From Chlorokybus atmophyticus (Eukaryota; Streptophyta; Chlorokybophyceae; Chlorokybales; Chlorokybaceae): 64,000 nt of DNA. A model generated the notes under the pieces. That model was not told where the DNA came from, made no database searches, and saw nothing but the letters and a program-made list of their open reading frames with translations. The position numbers and the translations under genes were made by a program. The first letter of the stretch is position 1. Each line of letters opens with the position of its first letter. The stretch spans positions 28,377 to 92,376 of the forward strand of contig RHPI01003079.1 of NCBI GenBank assembly GCA_009103225.1, read 5' to 3'. This document shows, in pieces, positions 32,944-41,478 of the stretch.

Positions 32944-33678
32944 ATGGGAGACCATCCTGCGCGGAGCAGACCCCACTACCATCGCCTTCGGTCGCGGGGG
33001 GAGCGCACCACGCGTGTCGCCCGCGATGATCGCATCTTCCCGCTACCAGAGGTTCACACCCTTCCAGCACTCACTCAACACCAATTGGAAGATGAGATCC
33101 TTGCTGGCACTGCACCTCCGATGCGTGACAGGGTGTTTTTGATCAGCTACAGCCCACCGGTAGTGTTGGAGTTGGCCCTGCAGCTGTTCTGGGCGTTGCA
33201 CAACAACATGCAGACCGCCCCGCACCAGCCTGCACGCATGCCAACCACCACCTTTGAACCCAGCCCGCTGGACACGTATCGGGACCGCCGAGACACCGTC
33301 CAGCAGCGCATCGCCGACGCAGCCGACCTGCCTTTGAGCACTGATGAAGCACTCGGACCTCCTACAACCGCTCGCCTTCATCAGCGCTACCACGCACTGG
33401 AACAGGCATATTATTGGCGACAGGATCAAGCTGCCGCCATTGCTGCACGTGAACAAGCTCTTGAAGCTACGCGTGCACCAGTACCGCAGTCACCAGCTGC
33501 TGGTCCATCCTCCAGCACCATTCCGCTCTTCGTCGAGACCAACTCTGACCAAGCGAGGGCGTTGGCTCAACAAACCAGGGGGGTGATCGCCCCGTTGCTG
33601 CCTGCGCTGGTGGAGGATCTACCTGAGGACCAAAGGGAGCCAGGGAGGGGCTACCTTACACCACAAGGGTGTACATAA
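32944..33678 (+). pseudogene. Gag-pol linker region, same frame as gag and pol
   Basis: 244-codon frame bounded by TGA (32935) and TAA (33676-33678). It is in the same reading frame as both gag and pol. Residues from about 40 on look like genuine coding sequence (LEDEILAGTAPPMRDRVF, LYHALEQAYYWR-like helices, Ala/Glu-rich coiled segments). No known domain is recognised. It probably belongs to one gag-pol polyprotein now broken by nonsense changes. Confidence 0.55.
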
Positions 33679-33726
33679 AGAGATGAAGCAGGACTGGTTG
33701 GAGAGCAACAACTACGCACTGCTCTG

Positions 33727-36700
33727 TTGCGACAAGCAACCATGCTGCATCGACAAGAAGGCATTGGACTTCGGCAGATGCTTGGGATGCAAGACAATGG
33801 CAACGCGGCACGCGCACGGTTAGTGACGTGGCTGGTCACCAACCATCCCGCAGTCCCGTTGTTCGCTTTCGGCGCCAGAATAGCGTGGGTGGACGCATTC
33901 CTTCGCTCCATACGGCAAGCCTATGATGAAGTGGCTTCCGCCGCCACTGACACTCTGGAGGGAGCTCTGGAGGCTATACTGAGTTTGCCAGGAGTGGAGG
34001 CAGGACGTCAGTGCAGGCGCATCGCCGCTGCTTACGAGCAGCATGTCCAACAGGCAGAGACCCGCCTCACTGTACGCGCACGAGCAATAACAGTGCTGGA
34101 AGTGGGAGTGGTCAACGGCAGATGGGATGCTTACATGGCAGGGATCCTCAGGGTGCCCACCATCACTCACGACATGAGGGCGCGGCTCCTACGCGCAGTG
34201 TACCTGCAACCCATGCCTCAGAACCATCGCTATATAGACGTGAACAACAATGCGACGGCTACATGGGAAGGTACACTAGTCAGAGAGGCAGCCCATGCTG
34301 TGCGATGGACCTATGCGGAGGAGCAGGCTGCACGAGAGGCAGTCCCGCAAACACCAGGTCCTCCAGGGTTCCCGCCACAGCCACTGGCCACTCCTCCTGG
34401 CATGACAACAGCTGCACAGAGGGTCAACCCTCCTGCACCTCCACTTGGACAGGTTGCAGCAGCACCTCCAGTGCCTAGGCCACCACGCGTGTACCAGCAA
34501 CCGCGACAAGGACGGTTTGGACAAAGCCGAGGACAAGGAGGTCCACAAGATCCATCAGGCAGAGGAGCCCTGGCTGCCTTACGGTCAGGCCCCGCGGATG
34601 AGAGTGAAGCAACAGTCTCTCCACGCAAGAGGTTCCGTCGCTTCAAGAGGCTTCGCATCAACGCCAATGCAGCCATGATCGCCAACCAAGGCAAGCACGT
34701 GACCGTCAATGGTCGGGCACCCAAACGCGTGATGCTAAACACTGGAGCACAGCCTGTCATCATTGGGCGCTACCTCGCACGAGATCTCGGCATCACCAGC
34801 GCTGAGCTGCTTCCCTGTCCCTACCAGCTGGACACCGCAACCGGCAACCGCGACAAGGTGCTCGACCTTACCAAGCAGGCTGTGAGCATCCGCCTCACAG
34901 GACTAAACCCTTCCCACAGCACCAAGATTGTACAAAGGTGTGTGGTCACCGATGCCGGGTCCTTTGACCTACTGCTGGGACAGGACTGCAACTTCCCTGT
35001 CGGCATGGGGATGGACTGCTGGACTGAGCAGGCATGGTTTCGACCGCATTGGGATGAGGATGATGGAGAGGAGCAGGGATTCCTACCTCTCGAACTGGTG
35101 GCCAAGGCCCGCTCGCAACGAAGGTCGGCCGCAGCAGCCACCTACAGTCCTACAAAAAGCTCACGTGTGCCTCGTGCCCGAACGCAGCCGAGGACAACTG
35201 CAACGAGCTCGAGCCCGAGCTCAAACGCTGAAGAGGACTCTCCTACACCGTACGATGAGTCTCAGGAGACTGTCACTAAAGAAGTGGCCTTTCAGGAGCC
35301 ATCCGAGCGTCGCTGGAGCGCACAAGTAGCAGCACACATGCTACTGACCAGGCCTCAGCTCACTGCACACTTCCCTGTCTACAAAGACCAGGCTACAATG
35401 CAGAAGCAGTACTACATAGCTACGGAAGTTGTGGAGTTCCACATGTTCCGCCGACAACAAGGCATCACCGTGCTGGAGCTGTTCGGAGGCATAGACAGTG
35501 GGCTTGCGGCTGTCCTCAACACAGGAACAACAGTCACCAAGTACCTCTACTGTGACCCTAACCCTCATGCACAGGAGGCTCTGAGCCATCATTTACGACA
35601 GCTGCACCAGCGCTACCCGCAGCAGCTACCGCTGTCGGCACTGCAAGGGAGCCAGAAGGCTCTATCGCAGGACATCCGCTGGATTACCAAGGATCACCTG
35701 CAGGCAGTCGGCAACATTGATTTGCTGATAGCAGGATGGGAGTGTCAAGGGCACTCCAGGGCAGGCAGAGGCCACGGGCTCTCTGATCCTCGCTCACAGC
35801 TGTTCTGGGAGCTAATGAGAGTCATCAAACTCCTGCAGACCAGTCAGATCGCTAGGCCCTTGGGGTACATAATCGAGAATGTGCACTCCGAGGATGACAA
35901 GCGGCATCACGTCGCCAAGGCCTATCGACAAGTATGCTCCTTGCTGGGGCATCCTCTCAAAATCAACGCCGCGCGTCATGGATCTCGCGCACACCGCGTC
36001 CGCGCCAAGTGGACCAACCTGGCCATTGTGGAGGACCTGTTTCTGGCAGAGTACCTATACAGCAATCGGCCACGAAATCTCGTCGTCGATGACATCCTGG
36101 ACCCTGAACGCACAGCGCAACCGGTCACACGCCTTGACCACCACCACTTCTACCAGTGCAACCAGCCTGGTCAGCCGCGCCGCGCACTACCCACACTTGT
36201 ATCCTATCTAGGCTCCTGCGCGTTCCGCAATGGAGGCGACGGCATGGTGTTAGACTCCAACACTGGACAGCTGGAAGAACCCAATGCTCGTGAGCGCGAG
36301 CGTGCTATGGGATTCTCTCAAGGCAGCATCACAGGCTCCACGCTGACAATCAGTCAACAGTGTCAGTTGTTAGGGCGCGCCATGGATCAAAACAGCATGG
36401 TGTGGTACTTGGAAATGTGCTTTGCTCTCCAGGACCGCCATGTGTCCTTCCAGAAGCTCGAACACCTGGCTGGGGGGTGGATTGCTCGCTTTTCAGAGAT
36501 CAAAGCGGCACACACCGCCCTCGAGACCGCCCACATGGAGGAGCAAGCAGCAGTCACTGTGGAAGACATTCCAGTGGTCGCCAACGCTACCTCGTGGTCC
36601 CACGTCATTGGACCGCTGGCCACAGGCCAGACTCGAGAGCAACTCGAGGCTCTCTTCAACAAGTGGAGGAGCCAATTCAGCTTCAGTGTGAAGGAGCTGG

Positions 36701-39700
36701 GCATCTGCTCAGCATACCAAATGGACATTGAACTAGTGGACACCGAACCGGTGTTCAAAAGACAGTACCGCCTCTCCAAGCTAGAAGAAGATTTGGTGGA
36801 ACAGAGGTGCAAGGCGCTGCTAGATGCAGGCCTGATCGAGGAGTCCACATCGGATTTTGCGGCCGCGACCGTCATGCCCCTGAAAAAAGATTCAGCAGGC
36901 AACTGGACAGATCGGCGCATGTGTGGCGACTATCGCCCCCTCAACAACAAGACCAAGCAGGACAGGTATCCAATGCCTACCGCAGAAGGCATCTTTGACG
37001 ATGTAGGAGACTGCACGGTCTTTAGTATCCTGGATATGCGCCAAGGGTACAACCAGATCGCCATCAAGGAGGAGGACAAGCACAAGACTTCCTTCTGGGG
37101 AAACCGGCAGCTGTACCAGTGGAAGGTCATGCCCTTCGGACTGAAGAACGCTCCGGCCAAGTTCCAGCGCGTCATGGACAAAGCCCTCAAGGGGTTGGAC
37201 TTCGCACGCTGCTACATCGACGACATCCTCATCTTCAGTCACAGCAATGAGGAGCATCTCCAGCACATCGAAGAGGTGCTACAGAGGCTGAAGGAAGTCG
37301 GGATGACGGTGCACCCTGACAAGTGCACCTTCTTCACCCACAAGGTACCCTACCTAGGACACATGATTGTGCCCCATGGTGTGTACGTACAGCAGGCCAA
37401 AGTGGAGGCACTGGTGGCTATCCCTGCCCCCACAGACCTCACGCGGCTGCGGGCCTTCCTCGGCCTTGCCAACTATTACCGCCGGTTTGTCAAGGACTTT
37501 GCCAAGATCGCAAGGCCTCTCAACGAACTACTGAAGAAGGACACCGAGTTCTTGTGGAAGGAGGCACAACAGGAGGCCTTTCAGGAGCTGAAGCTCCGCC
37601 TCACCACAGCTCCCATTCTGCAACGCCCTGACTACACCAGGTCGTTCATCCTGCACACAGACTGGAGCAAGCTCGGCATGGGGGCCGTGCTCGTACAGCA
37701 CGACAACAACAAGAAGGAGCGCGTAGTGTCGTACGCCAGCCGCAGCAACAACAGTGCTGAGGCCAACTACAGCAGCTACGAAGGGGAGTGTCTCGCCGCA
37801 GTGTGGGCCATCTCCTTCTTCCGACCCTTCCTGTTTGGACGGCAGTTCCAACTGGTCACTGACCATCAACCCCTCAAGTGGCTAATGAACAACCAGCACT
37901 TGACAGGAAAGTTAGCACGATGGGCGCTGCTGCTCCAGGAGTACGACTTCGAGGTGGAACACCGCGCAGGCCTTGCCAACCAGGATGCGGATGGCCTCAG
38001 CCGTAACCCCCACCTCAGCACCAACGACGCCACAGGCGCCCGACATGAGTTGGGTCCTACAGCTGCACCTTCAGGTGTGGCCACCATGTTCGCTGTCGCT
38101 GCGCTACGCTCAGGACGCAGGACTCAGATCGCTGAGGCAGCAGCAGACGGGGACATGCCCGCTCTCGAGCCCGCCATCACCACCACCGATCCTTTATCAG
38201 AAGAAGCAATCGCTGCCGACCCTGAGGTGGATGATGAGGAGCTGGCACCCACCGACACACGACAAGACATCTGGCTGGACGAGCCATCCCTCGCACTGCT
38301 TCAGACTGGACAACTTCCAGCAGGCATGAGCGCACGCGAGAAGGACCGCGTCCGGCAACGCACTCAGCGTTACCGCTGGGCCAACGACAGGCTGTATCGA
38401 CGGATACAAGATGCAGATCAGGAGGTCCCCACACCAGCTGCACGTGAAGGCATCATCTCCTCCCTTCACACCGAGCTCGGGCACTTCGGTGTCAAGCGCA
38501 CGGTCAGCCTGGTCAGGACCCAGTACTGGTGGTATGGGGTGCACAGACAGGTGCGGGAGTTCGTCAGCAACTGTCAGCAGTGTGACATGGTTCGCGCCAG
38601 CCTCAACACGCGCAATGCCACCTTGCATCCCCTTCCCATTTCCGGGTTGTTCTACCGCTGGGGACTGGACATCCTCGGAGACCTAGCGCCCTCAGCGCGA
38701 GGCAACCGCTACATCCTCGTCATGATCGAGCACTTCTCCAAGTGGGTGGAGCTGGTGCCCCTGCCCGACAAGAGCAGTGAGGGAGTAGCCCAGGCTTTCC
38801 TCTCCCATGTACTCGGACGCTTCGGCAGCTGCGCTGAAGTCATCACCGACCAGGGTACGGAGTTCAGAGGAGCCTTCGACAAGCTTATCGACAGATGCTT
38901 CATCGACCACCGTCGCACCTCACGCGACCACCCGCAGGCCGACGGCCTCGCCGAGCGTACCGTGCAGACCATCAAGAAGGCACTGCGCAAGTACGTCCTC
39001 GCCTACGAGAAGAATACCTGGGATGATCACCTCCCATGGGTAGCAATGGGCTACCGGCTGTCCAAGCAGGCAGCCCTGCGAGAGTACAGCCCATACTATC
39101 TACTGTTCGGAAGGCAGCCATTGCTCCCTTTCCGCGCACAGCAGGAGGTCGACAGAGTGGTGGACAATCTCGACAACCCCGACGAGATGGTGTATGATCT
39201 GACAGTGCGCAGTGCGCTGTTCGAACACACAGTCCCCATGGCCTTCAACAACCTGCGCATCGCGCAGCACCGCGACACGCTGCGTTACGAGCGTGTGCGC
39301 AGTGGTTTCTACAAGGAGCGGGAGCGCCGCTTCGAGTCAGGAGACTTCGTCTACCGTATGGCGTCTACACGCGACACCCTCGATACCTCCGTCGGGCGTG
39401 CTGTCTACAAGGTATTGAAGGTGCACCCCACAGGGGTACTGGACCTGTTGGGACAACGAGGCGAGCGCATGAAGGACAACATGGTCAACTGTGCGCCCTG
39501 TCATCTCCCCTACATTGCTGGCTTCACCAAGATCCAGCACCCGCGTCCGCTGCGCAGCACCCGATGCGAGAAGTGTGGCAGCGCCGACGACGACCCATTG
39601 ATGATGTTATGCGACGGCTGTAATCAAGGCATGCACTGCTACTGCCTTGACCCTCCACTGGACGCAGTACCCTTGTGGGAGTACTGGTGCGATGACTGCC

Positions 39701-39729
39701 GCATCAACGGTCCCCCACACAGTCGGTAG
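33727..39729 (+). CDS. pol: Gypsy pol: protease, C5-methyltransferase, RT, RNase H, integrase, PHD
   Basis: 2000-codon uninterrupted frame (first ATG at 33742). Order by residue: helical linker 1-200; Pro/Gln/Arg-rich 200-310; aspartic protease near 320-430, whose active site reads LNTGAQPVIIG with Asn338 for the catalytic Asp; C5-cytosine methyltransferase 579-910; RT about 1005-1200 with YIDD at 1163-1166; RNase H 1305-1430 (HTDWSKLGMGAV, VTDHQPLKWL); integrase HHCC (HTELGHFGV...CQQCD) near 1580-1625, then DDE core (GLDILGD, ITDQGTEF, GLAERTVQTIKKAL); C-terminal PHD finger 1947-1991. Methyltransferase and PHD are additions to the usual gypsy layout. Upstream gag is in the same frame behind stop codons. 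High GC and long open frame argue for a young insertion. The protease change makes autonomous activity doubtful. Confidence 0.92.
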   Translation: MRQATMLHRQEGIGLRQMLGMQDNGNAARARLVTWLVTNHPAVPLFAFGARIAWVDAFLRSIRQAYDEVASAATDTLEGALEAILSLPGVEAGRQCRRIAAAYEQHVQQAETRLTVRARAITVLEVGVVNGRWDAYMAGILRVPTITHDMRARLLRAVYLQPMPQNHRYIDVNNNATATWEGTLVREAAHAVRWTYAEEQAAREAVPQTPGPPGFPPQPLATPPGMTTAAQRVNPPAPPLGQVAAAPPVPRPPRVYQQPRQGRFGQSRGQGGPQDPSGRGALAALRSGPADESEATVSPRKRFRRFKRLRINANAAMIANQGKHVTVNGRAPKRVMLNTGAQPVIIGRYLARDLGITSAELLPCPYQLDTATGNRDKVLDLTKQAVSIRLTGLNPSHSTKIVQRCVVTDAGSFDLLLGQDCNFPVGMGMDCWTEQAWFRPHWDEDDGEEQGFLPLELVAKARSQRRSAAAATYSPTKSSRVPRARTQPRTTATSSSPSSNAEEDSPTPYDESQETVTKEVAFQEPSERRWSAQVAAHMLLTRPQLTAHFPVYKDQATMQKQYYIATEVVEFHMFRRQQGITVLELFGGIDSGLAAVLNTGTTVTKYLYCDPNPHAQEALSHHLRQLHQRYPQQLPLSALQGSQKALSQDIRWITKDHLQAVGNIDLLIAGWECQGHSRAGRGHGLSDPRSQLFWELMRVIKLLQTSQIARPLGYIIENVHSEDDKRHHVAKAYRQVCSLLGHPLKINAARHGSRAHRVRAKWTNLAIVEDLFLAEYLYSNRPRNLVVDDILDPERTAQPVTRLDHHHFYQCNQPGQPRRALPTLVSYLGSCAFRNGGDGMVLDSNTGQLEEPNARERERAMGFSQGSITGSTLTISQQCQLLGRAMDQNSMVWYLEMCFALQDRHVSFQKLEHLAGGWIARFSEIKAAHTALETAHMEEQAAVTVEDIPVVANATSWSHVIGPLATGQTREQLEALFNKWRSQFSFSVKELGICSAYQMDIELVDTEPVFKRQYRLSKLEEDLVEQRCKALLDAGLIEESTSDFAAATVMPLKKDSAGNWTDRRMCGDYRPLNNKTKQDRYPMPTAEGIFDDVGDCTVFSILDMRQGYNQIAIKEEDKHKTSFWGNRQLYQWKVMPFGLKNAPAKFQRVMDKALKGLDFARCYIDDILIFSHSNEEHLQHIEEVLQRLKEVGMTVHPDKCTFFTHKVPYLGHMIVPHGVYVQQAKVEALVAIPAPTDLTRLRAFLGLANYYRRFVKDFAKIARPLNELLKKDTEFLWKEAQQEAFQELKLRLTTAPILQRPDYTRSFILHTDWSKLGMGAVLVQHDNNKKERVVSYASRSNNSAEANYSSYEGECLAAVWAISFFRPFLFGRQFQLVTDHQPLKWLMNNQHLTGKLARWALLLQEYDFEVEHRAGLANQDADGLSRNPHLSTNDATGARHELGPTAAPSGVATMFAVAALRSGRRTQIAEAAADGDMPALEPAITTTDPLSEEAIAADPEVDDEELAPTDTRQDIWLDEPSLALLQTGQLPAGMSAREKDRVRQRTQRYRWANDRLYRRIQDADQEVPTPAAREGIISSLHTELGHFGVKRTVSLVRTQYWWYGVHRQVREFVSNCQQCDMVRASLNTRNATLHPLPISGLFYRWGLDILGDLAPSARGNRYILVMIEHFSKWVELVPLPDKSSEGVAQAFLSHVLGRFGSCAEVITDQGTEFRGAFDKLIDRCFIDHRRTSRDHPQADGLAERTVQTIKKALRKYVLAYEKNTWDDHLPWVAMGYRLSKQAALREYSPYYLLFGRQPLLPFRAQQEVDRVVDNLDNPDEMVYDLTVRSALFEHTVPMAFNNLRIAQHRDTLRYERVRSGFYKERERRFESGDFVYRMASTRDTLDTSVGRAVYKVLKVHPTGVLDLLGQRGERMKDNMVNCAPCHLPYIAGFTKIQHPRPLRSTRCEKCGSADDDPLMMLCDGCNQGMHCYCLDPPLDAVPLWEYWCDDCRINGPPHSR
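35461..36430 (+). other. C5-cytosine DNA methyltransferase domain within gypsy pol
   Basis: Motifs in canonical order: I (VLELFGGIDSGLAAV, residues 582-596), II (YLYCDPNPHAQEAL), IV (GWECQGHSRAGRG with Cys673 as presumed nucleophile), VI (IIENVHSEDDK with Glu717), VIII (SRAHRVRAKW, residues 753-762), IX (NARERERAMGF, about 853) and X (CQLLGRAMDQNSMVWYL, about 880-900). Motif IV has Glu where nearly all C5-MTases have Pro. The domain would transfer methyl from SAM to cytosine. It is spliced between protease and RT with no intervening stop. Confidence 0.85.
39565..39700 (+). other. C-terminal PHD finger of gypsy pol
   Basis: C4HC3 pattern: CEKCG (Cys 1 and 2), MLCDGCNQG (Cys 3 and 4), MHCYCL (His and Cys), then WCDDC (last two Cys), at residues 1947-1991 of pol. 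An aromatic lies just ahead of the last Cys pair (YW). The acidic stretch DDD before Cys3 resembles PHD fingers that bind unmodified or methylated histone H3 tails. It takes the place a chromodomain has in chromoviruses, so a role in integration-site choice is a reasonable inference. Confidence 0.9.
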
Positions 39730-39767
39730 GAACTGAGTTCTGGAGCAGAGGGCTACCCCAGAATCTC

Positions 39768-39778
39768 AGGGGGGGTGG
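39768..39778 (+). promoter_or_regulatory. Polypurine tract
   Basis: agggggggtgg immediately upstream of the 3' LTR start (tgttgactgtg) and about 40 bases after the pol stop; the expected primer site for plus-strand DNA synthesis. Equivalent tracts occur at 44185-44190 (shortened) and 49390-49398. Confidence 0.7.
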
Positions 39779-39780
39779 CT

Positions 39781-40671
39781 TGTTGACTGTGTGCACTACG
39801 ACACAGTCTGTACACAAAGGTGGCGAGCAACATCGGCTCGTCCACTGCACTAAACACCGCGTAGGCTCATCTTCAAGCCTATGCCCACGATTGGGGGGTT
39901 GTCTTTTGCTTGCATGGCTCTAATGCAGTGCACGGCACTAGCATGCGTGCAGCACTAGCACTCCTCTGCAGCCTGTCCGAGACAAGGTTGCCCTCGACCA
40001 TGACAGGCACGACAGCTGTCATGCCATCTACCCTCGCATGCCAGTTCTTCTCAAGCATGCCTACACCCAGCCCCACGCCCGGGCTACCAGCATGAAGACC
40101 GCGCGAGCCCCAGCCTACTGCTAGCTACTGTATCACTCATGTAGCATGTAGCTAGGGCTACTTTATAGACCTGTCTGTAGGGACCGCGCGTAGCTGATCA
40201 GTTGCAAGTCTGTTAAGAACACATGTGCTATATCAAGTCTTAGGAGATTTCCGAAATAGCATGAGGCCTCGATGTGACCGTTGGCCTAGTGCCCGCGTGG
40301 CACTGCACAGTCATGATTTGACATGTATAAGTAGGAAGTCACGTCACCAGACTGGCTGGTGACACTGTAAGTGAGTACTGTGAGTACTAGGAGTACTAAG
40401 AAGTAAAGACTCTGTTTCTAAAGAGCTTGTGAAGCGACTTGAACTGGAAGCACGCTGCCCCGGTTGCCAAGAATTCCCTTACTGCGTGAGACACGGTGCA
40501 TGCTCTTGTGCGCTGTGCCTGCCATTGCTGTGAGCTTGACGGTGGTGTGTTGTTTCAGTAGTCAGGGTGTTGTATCCACGTGTTGCACACTCATTCACCT
40601 CACTTAACAGTGTATCATTCTATCCACTCATGCAAAGAACTGTGTCCACAGCACTACCTATCGTAGTGGCT
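39781..40671 (+). mobile_element. 3' LTR of the methyltransferase-gypsy element
   Basis: About 891 bp, starting tgttgactgtgtgcac right after the polypurine tract. It consists of a 234-bp part (39781-40014) absent from the truncated 5' LTR and a 657-bp part matching it. It carries the 10-bp VNTR near 40370-40400 with fewer and altered units than the 5' LTR. The exact 3' end is uncertain because the same 14 bases (gtggcttgttgact) occur at both LTR ends. Confidence 0.75.
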
Positions 40672-40905
40672 TGTTGACTGTGTGCACTACGACACAGTCT
40701 GTACACAAAGGTGGCGAGCGGCATCGGCTCGTCCACTGCACTGAACCCCGCGTAGGCTCATCTTCAAGCCTATGCCCACGATTGGGGGGTTGTCTTTTGC
40801 TTATATGACTCCAATGCAATGCACGGCACTAGCATGCGTGCAGCACTAGCACTCCTCCGCAGCCTGTCCGAGACAAGGTTGCCCTCGACCATGGCAGGCA
40901 CGACA
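40672..40905 (+). repeat. Second, truncated LTR start joined to the 3' LTR
   Basis: Repeats the first 234 bp of the LTR directly after the complete one, then jumps to a minus-strand gag fragment at 40906. The same structure recurs at 45081-45314 and 50298-50531. It suggests an LTR-LTR junction created through the 14-base terminal homology. Confidence 0.75.
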
Positions 40906-41477
40906 ACCCTTCCCACAACTCTTTGCAATGTGACCTTGCTCGCCGCACGACCAGCATTTGGCACCCGACACACCTTCCACACTCGCGTTGTTGGCGTGCT
41001 TGAGCTGCCCGGACTTGCCACCAGCTGCCTTGCTCGCTGCTACGGGCTTGGAAGAGCTCTTCTCCTCCGACGCTTCAATTTCAACCCACGACGCTGCCGG
41101 TCGATGTTCTTGAGTTACTCATGCTGAATCTCGGCCGTCTCGGCCACCTTGAACACATCCGCAAGCGTGTACGTACCAAACTCTGACTGAGTGGTCAACA
41201 TGGTCTCCACCTTCAGCCTCAAGTCCCCCTCAAGTTGTTGAAGGTACACCACCGCCGCGGTCTGATCCGTCATCACCTTGTAGTCCGTGTCTGTCAAGAG
41301 CTTGAGCATACGCGTGTACATCATCCTAGCCGTCTCACCGGTGTGGCGCGTGAAATAGCTCAGCTCGCAAACCTTGGCAGGGTTGATTGTGGGTAAGTCT
41401 TCCTCAGAAGCGCCTTAAATTCAGTCACCCGCGGCTCCTTCTTCCACTCCGCCTTTAACTCAGCCGGTGCACCCACG
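40906..41477 (-). pseudogene. Minus-strand gypsy gag fragment (copy a, cut by contig end)
   Basis: Encodes, on the minus strand, MLKLLTDTDYKVMTDQTAAV and a CCHC knuckle (CWSCGEQGHIAKSC) in a different frame. Homologous to the gag of the long element but a distinct subfamily. Identical to the same region at 45315-46205; ends at the single N. Confidence 0.8.
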
Positions 41478-41478
41478 N
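41478..41478. other. Single-N contig join
   Basis: One N joins a gag fragment (left) to the middle of an RT (right). Sequence to the right duplicates 37066 onward; sequence to the left continues, unbroken, at 45889 in the next contig. Both facts fit an unmerged contig overlap. Confidence 0.85.

Noticed and set aside
36360-39418. Many antisense and shifted frames over the gypsy pol
   Set aside because: They recur at identical offsets in all three pol copies and have no domain; they are shadows of a GC-rich coding strand.
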